A stretch of 64,000 bases of DNA from Amphibalanus amphitrite (GCF_019059575.1 NW_024881611.1:1023200-1087199), one strand, 5' to 3'. Counted from the first letter of the stretch, positions 27,958 to 41,314 are shown. The notes: generated from the sequence alone by a model not told the origin. A program made the numbers and translations.

Positions 27958-30900
27958 TCAGTATAAGTGCACAGCCCGCTTCAGCTTCTTGCGCCGCCAC
28001 TCGGGCAGTTTGTAGAACTCGGCAGAGCTCATGTTGAACACACTGACGAACTCGTCCTCCGTCAGGTGGCGCTGCAATAGAGCGGGCATTGTTCGGTCAG
28101 GGAGTGAAGCAACGGGGTACCGGTAAAGCAGCACCCTGAGGTTGGCGAGAGGCAAGTGAAATAGTTCAATTATTAGCAACAAAAACATACGATAAAGTAG
28201 GGAACAATGAACAAAAAAAAAAAAACGTGAACAGGAGCCATAAAAATGAGCCCTTCTAATACTTCGAATTGTTCATCAGAAATAACCGAACATATGCGGC
28301 ATGACAGCCAGTAACGATGGAAACCGAGCTCGGTAGCTGACAGAGCTCCAGTCCACCAGTCACCCACCTCCAGCTGTGTGCCATCCACGTCCTCTGGCAG
28401 CGTGCGATTCCTGTCGCGCCGCAGTCGCGCCGCCGGGTACTTGCTCTCCAGGTTGGGTGTGTAGAGCGGCGCGTGTCGCGAGCGCCGGTAGAACGGGCTC
28501 TGGGGGTCCGTCTGCGGCGGCATGGGCACACTAGAGAAGGAAACGGCTGACGGGTCGCGCCCCGAGCTGACCGGCGCCGCCGCCAGTGCCAGCCGGTCGC
28601 CGTCGAGCAGCGAGGCCAGAGAGTCTGCCGGAGGGACACGGCGTCAGCGGGCTGAAGCCTGAAATGGCAGGCGATAAGGTAACCAATTGCACAGGTGGTA
28701 GGGATGAAGGATGCCATGGTACCGGAGAGGAGCGTTCAACTGTTTCGTTGAGAAGTGATGAATCATAGCTGTGAAAGCAATTAGCGATTAGATTGAGGGA
28801 CACTTTGACAACGGGCACTGGGTTTCACGCAAAGTATACTGATTGCTAAGAAACACACATGTCAGATATCCGCCGTTTTCCGTAAAAAGCGACCGCAAGC
28901 ACGTCCTAGAAAACAATTCAATCGGCACACACCACACCCAATGCGTCCACTGTGGAATAGCTTACCCTCCGACTGGGTGTCTCCCATCTGGCGGTGACGA
29001 ATGGAACTAAACGTGTAGTCGCGGCCGTCAGACTGAAAAATCAAACGGTGACGGCCGAACGGGTTAAAATGAGAGGCGACAGCAGCATGGAGCGGTACCG
29101 TGCCAAGATATCACCATCAAGCACAAACTGAGAGAGCGCATTCATGAGCAGCAAACACGACAAAGCAAGGTCATCAGCAAGTAGACACTGACAAAATGGT
29201 GACCAAAATACAGATAATTGACCGGGACCGATTGAATTGCAAAATGAATGTAAAGGTTGAGCCTCGATCACTCCAACCAGTTCGTCTACTATTGTCATGT
29301 CATTTCTTTGATAAATTTGTGTACATCTGTGAGACGTCGTAAGCCCAGCCTGAAACTACCGGTAAATGGGGCGCCAGCTGCAAGATGCCTTTATCAGAAT
29401 AGGACCATTATTCAGCACGAACTATTTGTAAACAATGAACGCACAACACAAATCAATATCGTCAGGGCAGCATGCCATGCGAATTAGGAGTAAATGACCA
29501 TACTAACATACGCAGTATGCCTAATCTGTCAAAACATACAACGATAAATCTATGAAATCTGACTCGATATGCATGGCAGTATGTAATGAAATCGGGCAAA
29601 ACATCACCAACTATGGGGACGGATCAACAAAGAACACTGACGGGCTGGGGTGCTCGTGCGTCAAATTTGTCAGAATATACGTCAACATCGAGGTTCGGGA
29701 TAACACGCTAACTCTGCGATATGCTACATCAGCCATATACACCGGCACAGTCCTCCCAGCCACCAGTCAATGCACACCTCACACCGCCGGTTCCCCGGTG
29801 ACGCCGTGTCCTCCACCACTCAGCGGATCTGCAGCCAGCACAGCGCTGCCACCAGCACAAGCAGCGGTGCTGTGCCCCCCCCCCCCCCCCCACACACACA
29901 CCCACTCCAAACACCCGCACACGGAGAGCACGTCAACACGCACACGTCAAAAGCACGCCTCACTCAGACACTCACAGCAGACATCCGTTCATTGCCAGCA
30001 CTTACTGAACACCAGCACACAAACATGACACGGCTACACTGCACACAACACCGCCATCTCCGGCCGGCCCGGTGTTCCGTCGCTCTGCCGCGTCCCTGCG
30101 CCGCCCTCCTCTCCCCAGGCAGTGGGACATGCAGCAGCCAGACCGAGCCGGCCGGCCGCCACTCACGGACAGATGCGGCGTGCTGCGCGCGCCAGTCACG
30201 TAGCCCGCCAGCGACCCACTGGCCGCCAGCCCGTAGCCCGGTTTTGGACAGGGCCGCAGCGCGCTGACCACTGACAGCAGGGCCGGAGACGGGCGGGTCA
30301 CGACGGGGCGGGTCACGGGGGACGCTCACCGTCACAGAGGGAGCCGAGCCGCCGCCGCCGCCGCCGCTCAGGAGGCCGCCGTACCTGCCGGCCGCCGGCA
30401 GCGTGCAGAAGCGGCGCTCCGGCGGCGCCAGTCGACCTGATCAGCGGGTTACAGCGGGCGTTACGGTGAGTTACAGCGGACGTTACGGCGGGGTCTGTGG
30501 CTGGCTCAGCGGGAACCCAGCAGGGTTAGGGTGGGCCCCAGAAAATGTTAGATTCAGCAGGTATATCGAGGCAAGAGCTATAGCTGGGTAAAACACTGAT
30601 TGAGGACCTTAGCATGGGTTTAAGTAAGTTCAACGAGGGTTTGGGCAGAGTCTAAAATGGGTTGTGACATGGTACGCAAGGGTGAAAGTGAGTTTATCGA
30701 GACTTTATAAAGAGCCAAGCGGAGAGTTGTAAGGGTTCAGCATGAATCATTTTTCGGGATTCGACAAAGTTTACAGTGACAAGATGTTTCAAAACTGTGA
30801 TATAATAGTGCAATGATTAGGTGCAGTGTGAACAGCTGTGAGTCATAGCACAAGGGTAGGAGTGAGCAGGGTCCAACATACGTCACGAAGCGGATCAGCA

Positions 30901-33900
30901 CTGGCTGCAGCTAGGTTCGGTAGGAGCTATGACACAGCATCACTGAATTCAGCACATCAAGAGCAAACGATGATGGGCTGTCAACCACCCACGCCCCTCG
31001 CCGCACACAAGTAGCCGACGATGAATATAATCAGACATGATATACCGGAGCCCTGGCACCCTCACGACCACTGCATGGCCGCTGCTGCAGCAAAGCGTGG
31101 CACCGCTGCGGATGGGGAGCGCACGTACCGTGACGATATGGACGGGTTCAGCTCAGGTCAAGACGGGGTTTGAGAAAGCTGCCGGATCCATCGGATAACG
31201 GTGGGCAAAGACAGGAGACAGCAGGATTTAGTTGAAACAAGCACTAAAGTCTGACACCAAAACGACAGGTCACCACTGAGATATGAGCTAACAGGATCTC
31301 GCCGTGCTGCTACGAAGAGACAAGCTGGACGTGGCTATTGATCTGCTGCGTAACTGCAATTATCACAGTTAAATTAAATCAACGGCCTAGCCCGTTCGTT
31401 TAACACTGGGCTAAGCGTTAGTAGCCGAACGGATTCTGCACCTCACCGCCTTCATAAAACGGCTGCGTCAGGACCAGAGTGAGGTCATTATCAAGTTGCC
31501 ATAGCACTGCTATGTTCGGACGGCCGACACGTCGTATCAGATGAAATAGTCATACAGAACACGACAGGCTCCGTGCTGTAACCGTACTTTCTTGTTCCGC
31601 GCTGTCTCAGTCAGAATGGCTACAGCGTAGCTGGTATTTCATGAGCTAAAGGAACAGCGGTCGCTGCCGTATGGGTGATGCTAGAGCGGTCTAAGCTGGA
31701 GTTAGGAGTATTTTGCGAAAGCGTCAGCAGGGGCAAGCAGTCAAAATATTGACTTAATGACAAGGCACGGGCAATGGATCAAATTTAATGACGGTCTTCA
31801 TCGTATTCGTCAAAAGTTATGAAAAACAGAATTAATTTCAGCAAAGCACATTATGGCAAGATCAGTTAGAAACTCCCAAGCAAAGCGTCCAATTATGCGG
31901 GACCTACCGTAACATGAGTGGTTCCATCCTGTAATCCCGTATTACCCATCAAAGTTCAGTGCGTCCAGCCCAGTTTCCATGAGGCTCTGCCCCACGTAGC
32001 TCAGTTCCTTATGACTGTCTTTGACTCCCGAGTCTCCAAGCTCTCCCCCCCCCTCACACACACACACATGCCCCTGCCGCACAATGACCCCATGACGTAC
32101 TGTTGTATGTGGAGGGCAGTGTGCTGTGGTCGCGCGTGGCCCATCCCACCGGCGGGTAACCGTGGTACCGGTAATAAAACAGGTCCTCGTCCAGACTGCG
32201 GTTGTGCAGGAACCGAGACGGAGCTGACGAACAGAAAAGTCGGCCGGTTAGACGACACCAAGCCAGCTAGGTTGTTAACATGGATCAGACAGCAAATATG
32301 AGCAGATTTGGCACAGCTTTCCATTTTCCAGCAACTATCCAGATTCAAGATTAAGATATCCGACTGAGCAGAGCTGAATAGCCCAGTCCCCTGTCAAGAC
32401 CGCAGACAATGTCCGGTTCGTCCTGCCCACTCACAGGCGTTCACCGGGTTCTGGTAGCGCATCCCATAGCGGGGCTCCCGGTTGGCGGCCGGGGTGCGGG
32501 ACGTGCTGCGCGGGTCCGGGTGCGTCAGCTGCTGGTGACGCTGCTGCTTCCGCGCCTGCAGGTCGTGCAGGAACACCTTGCCGATGCCGGATGCGATCTT
32601 GGTGAGCTCAGCCTCCTCACGCTGCGGAAAGGACGTCAGTCAGGGACAAACAGGAGCTACACTCGTATCGATTTGTCAATTCGGAGCAGCCATCCCAATG
32701 TCAGGATGGCCGAGCGGTCTAAGGCGCTGCGTTCAGGTCGCAGTCTGGTTCTCCAGGCGTGGGTTCGAATCCCACTTCTGACAGATACTTTTCGCCCGTA
32801 AAGCTTCGAGTACGTGTTAAACCACCATTCAACACAGACCATTCAGACATTTACATTCTGGCAGAATGCCAGGGACCTGCCCATTTTCTTCCTTTCCACA
32901 CAAAACCTCTTTTGATCATCTGAGTCATGACTATTGAGTGGTGGCAGCCAGCAGGCAAACCGCCTCACAAAACGTTTTCGTTCGTGCTTCAATAACGCAC
33001 TGTGGAAATTGGGAACGTCACTCTTCCCAGCCACTTAAAGCAAGTTAATTCTAAGGACGGTACGACACTGCGCCGTAAGGCGACAATAACCGACTCACAA
33101 TCCATTAAAACAGTCACGGTTCCGTGCAGCACAACCATCGTGCTCGGTGCACTGCTTGGCCTCAGTGCCCTTGTAGCTGACACCCGGTATTGACCTAGCG
33201 CCCTCCCCACCCCTTCAACACGGTCGGTGCCACACCCACCTTTAGTTTGGGGTCCTCCTCCCTGTCGGCATCCACCTCGTCCTCGTCGTCGATGACGTCG
33301 TCGGATCGTCCGGACAGCCGCCGGCGCCGCTCGGGGTCCGAGTAGGCGTACGGCGGCGCCGGGAAGTCGTCCCGCTCGATGGCGGCCGGCAGCGACGGGT
33401 TCGGCACCTGCCAGTGGCGTCACAAGGGGACTCAGCGCACAGTCACAGTCACGCGCGGTCACACAGCGGAGCAGCGACGGATGTGTCCTAGGACTGAGTC
33501 GTCTCCGGCCAACCATTTGAAGATCGTGAGATAAACGATTAAATACGTAATATTCTACATGCTCGCACATTGTAAAATGCATGACATATTATCGTGCGGC
33601 GACAGTGGTGGCCACTAGCCATTCCATACTTTTATCATTCAGTGAATGATCATCCTGTACAAAATGTTTCGCTGTCAATCAGTTTATCAGTATCACGTCA
33701 TTCCAACTCCGCTGAATCCGGCAGCGAGCACCAGTCCGTGACATTCGAAAGTCACGTTTATGAAGCCAGAACTGAATGAATATTGAATACAATAGCACAA
33801 CCGATCGCAGCAGCATAGGGTGACTGTGCTTCCGGTGAATCGGAAAAACAATGTCGAAAAGCACCAGAACCCAGAACTTGAACGAACTGCGATACCACAG

Positions 33901-35510
33901 CTCAGATCCCACTGAGCCCAGTCATCAATGATTCGCCGAGAGAAAGCATAACAAATCACTCACTGTCACACCCAGCCCCCTGCCCCCTCTCCACAAGCAG
34001 CAATGTCCGAGCAATGCAGTAGTCCTGTCCCAATGCCTCCTCACACATTGCTCCCTATACCCGCCTTGCCGTTATGATGGTGTTTGAAAGTTGAATATCA
34101 TCCCGCCATAATAAGCCCCTGCTCTCCCTCCTTTCACTTTTCCTTTTAATGCACCGTGGTTATCAAATTCCGTCCAAGTTCAGACAAGTTCAACCCTTAG
34201 GCTTTTATCGCCGTTCCACGGGATTCCTAGCGATTCTCCGCGTTAACGGCCATTTTCGTGAGGAATTCCTCAGCGAGGAAATTCCACGCGAAAAACGGAC
34301 TGTCCGCACGCAGCCTGGTGTCTTATCATAATCCCGTCCAGTCTGAGTCCACCCCAGACCCACGATGGAGTCTATGTTGTATGTGAGTCCCACCTTGGCG
34401 TCCGGGTAGTGGGCGAGTTCGATGGGCTCGTCGGCGCTGACCGCCGAGCCGGGGCTCTGCGAGCGGGACCGCGAGAACGTCTCGTACATAGAGCGCTGCG
34501 CCAGCTGGTCCACCAATGTCAGCATGCCGGGCCGGGAGACGGGCCGCCGGCCGCTGCCGCTGCCGCGCGACACAGAGGCGCCGCGCTGCTTCTCTGCAGG
34601 GTGAGGGGTACGTGTCAAACGGCCTAAAGTGTAGGCGCGCGATAACAGCCGCGGCGTCAACAAACACCGCTTATGTGCGAACGCACGGACCTGCGCGGGC
34701 GGCCTCGCGGACTGTGCGAGCCAGCGGTGGGATACAGAGCTGACCCACACTGGTGCCAGGGCTTCAGCAAAAATGTTTGCTGTTTGAAAAAAGTGTGCAC
34801 TATGCATCCCTGTTGATCATGTCAAATTACCTAATGCCATAAGAATGAAAAAAGTAGGCATTATTCTTAACAAAATGAATTATGAAAAACAGTATCTTAT
34901 TACAGAAACACTATTGTTGATGAAACACCACAAGTCACAACACCTGAACACAAAACACATGGGTGGGAAGCTGAGGAAATTTCAAACCTAACTTCCAACC
35001 AACATACCTTCTGGTACATGAAAATGTTTTGGCCTCCCTTCTTGTCATAGGGATGGATAGGCTTTTTCATGTAGTGCAGGTCGTCCTGTATGTAGCTGTA
35101 GAGCGGAGTGGCGGCCACATCCAGGTAAAAGTCAGGCTCATAGTAGCCAGTAGTTGGTGTGTTACAGCTCAGCTCTGCATCGGAGGGCTGTGAGCAGAGG
35201 GCAGGGTTAGGCCAACACAGAACACCAAGCACAGTCACAAGGTGACATACCTGTGGATATGTAGGTACCTATATACACAGCTTAAGTGAGCTGACAGCTA
35301 TTTTATAGTAACATAAGCAGATACTGAACATGAAATGTGACAGCAGAGTCAATATTATTCAATACAATCTATTGTTAATACAATATTGACATTTAACAAA
35401 TATGAAACCCGATTACATTAGATTGACTTACAGCAATGTTTGTCTCACTATCCTGTTCCATGTTATCTTGCAATATTGCTGGCACAGTGCGGCTATGGCA
35501 CTGTATTAAC
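27958..35510 (-). CDS. ABLIM: UNC-115/abLIM-type actin-binding protein, C-terminal exons (partial)
   Basis: Exons in transcript order: 35510-35432, 35187-35008, 34593-34394, 33407-33240, 32621-32435, 28624-28368 and 28071-27958 (TGA at 27960-27958). The last two encode a villin headpiece: TLPEDVDGTQLE joins RHLTEDEFVSVFNMSS and the protein ends LPEWRRKKLKRAVHLY, matching the actin-binding C-terminus of abLIM and dematin. Upstream, ERDDFPAPPYAYSDPERRRR, an acidic DEDE stretch and ELTKIASGIGKVFL correspond to the abLIM middle region. All junctions keep phase except 35008 to 34593: the first ends in phase 0, but the best acceptor (TGCAG|AG) needs phase 1, so either the weaker acceptor two bases on (CAGAG|AAG) or an unseen exon is used. 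Exon 35510-35432 begins in phase 2, so earlier exons exist. No LIM domains were found in the window. Family role: linking actin filaments to signalling in axon guidance. Confidence 0.85.
30330..30436 (-). CDS. Candidate additional or alternative exon of the abLIM gene
   Basis: On the minus strand ATCAG|GTCGAC opens a 107-nt stretch closed by GTGACG|GTGAGC. It encodes CTLPAAGRYGGLLS followed by a run of six glycines. The entry phase matches the end of exon 32435, but the exit phase does not fit exon 28624, so another exon or a different donor would be required. The acceptor has a weak pyrimidine tract. It may be an alternative exon or a chance open stretch in GC-rich DNA. Confidence 0.3.
32700..32783 (+). 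tRNA. tRNA-Leu-CAG: tRNA-Leu (anticodon CAG)
   Basis: The 84-nt sequence folds as a class II tRNA. The acceptor stem GTCAGGA pairs with TTCTGAC and is followed by discriminator A. Box A (TGGCCGAGCGG) and box B (GGTTCGAATCC) are canonical. The anticodon stem CTGCG/CGCAG closes a 7-nt loop TTCAGGT with anticodon CAG, reading CTG leucine codons, and a variable arm follows. There is no intron. It lies antisense in the intron between abLIM exons 33240 and 32621. Because every stem pairs and a T-run terminator follows, it looks like a functional gene and not a SINE head. Confidence 0.96.
32789..32792 (+). terminator. RNA polymerase III terminator of tRNA-Leu
   Basis: A TTTT run starts six bases after the discriminator base of the tRNA, the standard Pol III stop signal. 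Confidence 0.8.
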
Positions 35511-37509
35511 CTGAAAGAGGCTTAGAGGGGTGAATTGCAGCTGAAATGCAAAATATTCAACTCATCAAGTGAGTTGAATCAATTGCAAGTGAACTTTGAC
35601 CTACAATTTCAGCTTTTGACACAGCATTTCATTTTTTCAATTTCAATTGATTTCAATTTGTTAGCAAATAGCAATGGTTTCAAATTGAGGGTGCGTCAAC
35701 AGCAGAACTTTATTTAGGTTACATCCACGGACATGTCCGACAGGTTCGTGAAGATAGCGTCAGCAACAGCAACGAATACAGCGTCGGATTCAGAATTGCT
35801 TCTAAAACTGTCATCAGTTCAATTGGGGGACGGAGAACACGAATATGACTTATTTTGCCCTAGATCCCTTCCTTCACCCCTTAATCGTCACTTAGAGGAC
35901 GGGGCGCGTCAAAAGTGCTCCAAGGCTCTGTCTGATCGCCAAAATAATGGTCGCAATCGATTCCTTCAGACACAGGCAAGGCTATATAAACCGACACAGG
36001 TCAAGGTGAAATCAAAGGGGGCACGGTGCCCCGGTCACCGGTGCCCACCCCGTTCCGCCGCCTATGCCATGTCATATTGAGGTTATTATATGATAAATGA
36101 TCAATATGTAATAAACGAGCTAAAATTGAGAACCTAACGCCCTCAACTCACAAAAATCAGCCGAACTCAAACTGTGTTGTGTTATGAAATTTTGCAAGTT
36201 CAAGTTATGTTTTGTTTCGGCCAAGGTTTGGGCTAAAATTTTTAGGCATGAGATTGGTTGTCCTCGTCTTTCCACCAGCTGACTTTTTCGTACTAATGAC
36301 GTCATTTAGAAACGCGATGAGAGCGCGGACGGCGCGCGTTTTGATAAAGATTATTATCTTTAGGGTGTGAGTTTCGACTCTTATAGATTAAAAACACTGA
36401 AGGGATAGCAAAAGTAACTTTGACAACATATAGCTGATAGGGATTTCATCGGTACCTACAGTACCAGCTCAACTGACATCGTTTACCAACTCAAGATCGA
36501 GATCCACAGTTGCGATCCGCCTACGCCTAAACGTCTACCATTTGCCTAACGTTTACCTGACCTCCATGTGGTCCTTGGCAGTTAACCTGCCGCCGCAGGG
36601 TATATTGAGTGAAGTCCTTTGACCTTACTGTCTTTTAGAGGACTACACTAGCCCATTCGCATTATTTCTCACACTTCCTTATTCAGACTATCTACAAGAA
36701 CCACAATCCTGAATCTTGACCCAGACTGACGGGTCAACCCATCAGATAACCGGTGGACGTGGTGACCTCTCGAGGTGACCATTTCAGTGGCAGTACAGGC
36801 TGTTCCATCACGGCACTCCCTTCCCATTGGGACAACCTCTGCCACTGCGACGCACCAGGCAGCACCGCTCAGTCCAATGTCTCCCTCTCGGCTCTCCCTA
36901 CGGCTATACAACGGTCTTATCAGAGCGAAAGAGCTTGCTTCCAAAAAGCAAAAGTTTCAATACCGCAACATTTCGAGGAAAGGCCAGCGCGTCGGCAAAG
37001 CGCCTGAGAAGGAAGGATGGAACGATGGCACCGATAACCGTACATATATTGTCTGAAGCCAGCAACATAACATGGAACAGTATACATGACGAGCAGGTGA
37101 GCCGGCCAGCCGCCACAGCACGGGTGTGGGATGGCCGAGCGAGCAGGGACGCGTACATCGCGGCGCCGGTCCCCTGCCTCTGAGACACAGCAATGGCACG
37201 AGGAGGGCACGTGGACGATCGGGTAGCGCCCGGCATGATGAAAATTTATGAGAGGCGTAAATAAATACGAAAATATATGCTTGGCATAATTCTTAGCAAT
37301 AACCAGCAGGTGAGAGCAGCACCTGAATCACGTCGGTCGCTGGAATGCGATAAAGCGATACTTTTACCAAAGTGGATTAAATAGAATAACAACTATAGTA
37401 CATCACACAACAGCTTTCAGCGCTTGACGAATCTCCATAAGAGATTCGTAGCTGGTACGATAACTCATATGACAAACAAACACACGCATACTGCCGTGCA
37501 AAGTAAAAG
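35511..37509. other. Upstream intron/intergenic DNA of the abLIM gene
   Basis: No exon was recognised on the minus strand although the abLIM reading frame must continue upstream. A copy of a dispersed GC-rich repeat is at 36016-36066 and a CRE palindrome TGACGTCA at 36297-36304. Short open frames around 36700-37236 lack recognisable domains or a matching splice donor. Confidence 0.45.
36016..36066 (+). repeat. Dispersed GC-rich repeat fragment
   Basis: The segment AAAGGGGGCACGGTGCCCCG and its continuation to about 36066 matches, on the opposite strand, 25925-25975, with a few differences. It probably represents the end of a dispersed transposable element too short to classify. Confidence 0.5.
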
Positions 37510-40500
37510 AAGCGTAACTCACTTTTTACGATTTTCCAGGAGAGCCGATTTACTGTTTGGAGACATTGTCGCTAGTGTATCATTCCAATATGGGAGTTGC
37601 ATACATCATTGAAATTGTTGAGAAACGGATATATTTGTGGTATGCAGTAACGTTCCAACAATAGTTTAAGTTAAATGTAAATTGGCAAAAGGTTTTTTTC
37701 CTTTGACTTTTTGGGCGAACCGCTTGTACCGCCAAAAGGATGAAAAGCGTAACTCCAAACAGCGCCATGGTAAAAAAGCGTAACTCATTACTGCGCCACG
37801 CGATGCTTTAAAAAAGAGCGTAACTCGCAAGTTACGCTTTTCTTATCTGAAAAAGGGATATTTTTTCATTATGCGCTTATTTTGTACAAGGTGAATGCTT
37901 TATACCATAATATTTTATGGACCTCGCACGCCCGAAATAACAGCGAAAGCAGCCATCAGGCCCATCAAAACATTGTCAATGAGAAATCCGACGAGGATAA
38001 TCGGTTACCAATACGCCCACCAGGAATCATATTGCCCGTGAGTAGCTGTGTGTTAAAAGCGCAAGTTCAAACCAGACGCCACCGACCCTTCTGTCTCCTG
38101 AGGCTATCGCTACAAGCTTGACACTACATAGATTTACCGAACAAGTGGCCGGCGATCGCAGCTCGCCGTGGTCTTAGTCTACATATCTACCCGGTCAGAT
38201 TCCTGATGCCCGGTTTCACCGACTGCATAGGACGTAGAGCGGCGATAATCAAGTAAGCCTAAGTTTGTTTCATCTCAGAAGGGTTGTTCTTTGGGGCGTC
38301 TTGTCAAAGGTAGCCTTCATCAGGAGGCACAAAGTCGTTTCTTCGCACGACTTCGTTACAAAAAGGTCTTCTTCGACTTCTTCACAAAGACGTCGAGCGA
38401 AGATTGCTTTTATCCCCCCCCCACCGCCCCCAGTACTTGGATAACCCTGAAGTCCTTCATCAGAGTTCAATTCAATCTTAGCTGGCAACCACAGTTTTGT
38501 TTCGCTCCCCTATCATCGAAATGGAAGAAGTCGTCATCCTTAAAGATATTCAGTTTTCGTCTGTTTTCTTCAATCATCCTAATAAAACCTCCGAAGCTAT
38601 CCACTACAGTTTCTTTTACGGACACTCATTTGGACAACTGATGCGGGCAGCGCGTTTACTGAAACGCAGCTGTCACAGGCGGAGGTCACCGGGTACGATG
38701 CCTTTGGCGAGTGCGATAACAGCATCACCGCTTCTGGAGAAGGACGCTGAGTCGCTGGCCTGTTGCTGTGGCGCTGAGGCCAACTCCCTGAGCGGCATAT
38801 CTTCTGGGACAGCCAGGGCACTGCTTGCATTGAGGTAGTATTTCGTGGTCCTCCCAGCCGGCCACACGAGGTCTCGGCGCCGCCGCCAGGGTGGCAACTG
38901 GCTGTCCCGGTACATCCCGGCCCACGTCGTGATGGTGGAAGCAGGACGGGCCTCGGTAGCTGAGCGTTTGGTATAGCTGCGCGCCTGCTGGTCAACGTGG
39001 CAAATAGGGCCTCAGCCAAAGTCCTTCCCCTTCCAGACGCTGCGAGCGATAGCGGAGAGGTGTAGCGGAGACCGTGCTCCTCCATCCCTGCAGCCTGTAT
39101 GGAGGAGCACGGCCGAGAAACTGTGGGACAGCGTGTCGAGCTCGGAGTACATACATCTTCCGAGCCGCTCCTCTGCCTGAGAGACCCGCCATGGAAGCTG
39201 TCGCCACCAATCACCATTACTGAACATCGGAGCCCCACCTATACCGGCGGCCAGCGAAGAAAGGAGAATGGACACAGCCTTCTAACACCTGGCAGCACTT
39301 CTGCACAATGCACATGGACGTGGAACGAAGAGGCGCCGAGCCCTCGTGTGGCCGGATGGGAGGACCACGAAATACTACCTCAATGCAAGCAGTGCCCTGG
39401 CTGTCCCAGAAGATATGCCGCTCAGGGAGTTGGCCTCAGCGCCACAGCAACAGGCCAGCGACTCAGCGTCACTCGTGGCTGCCGCGATGTCGGCCGAGAG
39501 ATGCTGGCTACTCCCAACCTGCATGGCCCCGCGATGACGCATTTACCACGAATCGAGCCCGCGCTAGCCGCCTCTCTGCGCCCTGGAAGTCCCGCGCGGA
39601 GAACACCATCGACTAGAAGATCTTCCCTCCCCCCCCCCCCCCCCACACACACACACACGACCCCGGCTGCCTCCGTAGTGAGTCCGCGGCGAACCTGTGA
39701 GCGTCCACAGAGGAACGACTCCGCAACAACCGAGGAGCGGACTACGTTACATGTGTCTCGTATAAGAAGATGGCTCGGTGGGGGGGGGGGGGGGACGGAA
39801 TCCGCGAAGGTGGAGGATCTTCTCTGATCTTCCTTTCGGACAGAGGAGAAGGAATGACGGTAAGGGTTGCGGCGGGCTCCCTCTGCTCCATAACCAGGGC
39901 CGAGCTCTCAAGACGGCGCTTGATGACATCAGCAGGATCGATCATAACCATGACCAAGGCCCAAGACCAGCGCTTCTGCCTCATCTGGACCGACTTCTAC
40001 GCGGCGCTGCAGACCGTGGACAGTGGCTTAGCGGCAAGGACTGTCGCCAGGGCCACCCGCGGAGAATTGCGAGCGGACTGGTCGGCAGGCGGGTATAGCT
40101 CCATCTACGAGCTCCATCTACAACGCCGGCTCACTACCAGCGCCTGCCAGGGCGGACAACAGGGAGGTAACGGTGGACGTCCACCAGCTTCGGGCGGAAC
40201 ACTGCAACGTAGCAGCCCAGTACCTTCACCGGACAGGCGGGCCGACGGGGCATGGCTGCCTTGGCCGCCGGGTATAACAGCTAACACCAGAGCAAAACGT
40301 TTCCCGGGCGCTGATCTGGGCCGATGGAATAAACGACAAGAACAACAACAAAATATGAATCCCAACGGGTCGGCTGTGTTCCGGCTTTCGTGTCGGATGC
40401 TCGCTGTCTAGGAAGCACCGATCTAGCTGCTGGAGGACTTGTCGCACGACGAGGGCCCAATCGACCAGGCCTGACAGCAGGGGCTGGCATGTCCGATGTC

Positions 40501-41314
40501 CATCTTCAGTGGGTGCCATCGTTCTGAGATCCTAATGGCAGCGAGACAGTCGACAGCATCGCCGAGGAAGCCAGCGCCCTCAACCCAAACACTCAGTGGA
40601 CTTTGGGCGATCCACCGAGCCTCTGCCAGAGTGACGAGAGCCCGCTCCCTCCAGGCCTGGTCGACCGGATGAAGCCGTCGGGTGGTGGGCTGGCCGCAAT
40701 CCCCAGCCGTTACCGGCGGCGAGTGGGCGGCCGCGCTGTGCATTCATGAGTCCTGAGCCGGCCACGGGACCGGCTATACCCAATGCCAACGATGGGTCGG
40801 CTGCCACCCTCCCTCCTCCCCGGTTGGCGAAGTGCGAACAGTCTGATGGGCGGCTCTGCGGATCTTCCCGGCTGCCGAGAGGAAGCTAACATCGGGATAC
40901 CCCATACCATGATATGGAATACCCCACGTCCCATACCATGGCGCTGCTCCGCACTGGTGCCCACACGAGATCGGTGTGGCTCCTTGCCATTGCTCTGAAT
41001 GGCAAGTTGGGACAAAGGGCATTGATTAAATATGCTTTGATAAAACCGTAACTCAACAACATTTTCCATAAATCCATGCAAGAAAAGCGTAACTCGTGAG
41101 TTACGCTTTTTATCGCCCATTATTATGAGTTACGCTTTTCTTCTTTTGTAAAGTTAGCTCACTTGAGAAGATACGCTTCCTCATAAAAATAAAATTTAAA
41201 ATAACTTAAAATATATTCAGCATTAAGGTCTATAAATTGGTATATAGATTCCCTATTCGATTCTCCGTCGAACGATACCATTATCTCAAAATGGCCAAAA
41301 AGTGAGTTACGCTT
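37510..41314. mobile_element. 3.8-kb element with inverted ends and repeated subterminal motif GAGTTACGCTTTT
   Basis: The left end AAGCGTAACTCACTTTTT (37510) is matched inverted by the right end finishing at 41314. Within about 300 bp of each end the core AAGCGTAACTC recurs in both orientations: left near 37744, 37773 and a palindromic pair at 37813-37840; right near 41046, a palindromic pair at 41084-41110, and 41128-41140. Clusters of this kind next to inverted ends resemble transposase-binding sites of hAT or CACTA elements. The middle contains open but unrecognised frames (for example 39770-40411 +) and an internal foldback. No target duplication was identified, so the boundaries and class are tentative. 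Confidence 0.6.
38740..39475. repeat. Internal inverted repeat, arms about 145 bp
   Basis: Sequence 39330-39475 is the near-exact reverse complement of 38740-38890, separated by about 440 bp. A second, smaller perfect hairpin (13-bp stem CGTGCTCCTCCAT) sits between them at 39073-39111. Poly-C/(CA)n and poly-G runs flank on the right (39631-39658 and 39779-39794). Confidence 0.75.

Noticed and set aside
39099-39827. 242-codon open frame (+) with CKQCPGCP cysteines
   Set aside because: Lies in an inverted duplication within a transposon; the same DNA is open on the opposite strand at 38673-38915, so no real protein can be argued.
39770-40411. 213-codon open frame (+) as a transposase
   Set aside because: No catalytic motif or recognisable similarity; left as part of the unclassified element.
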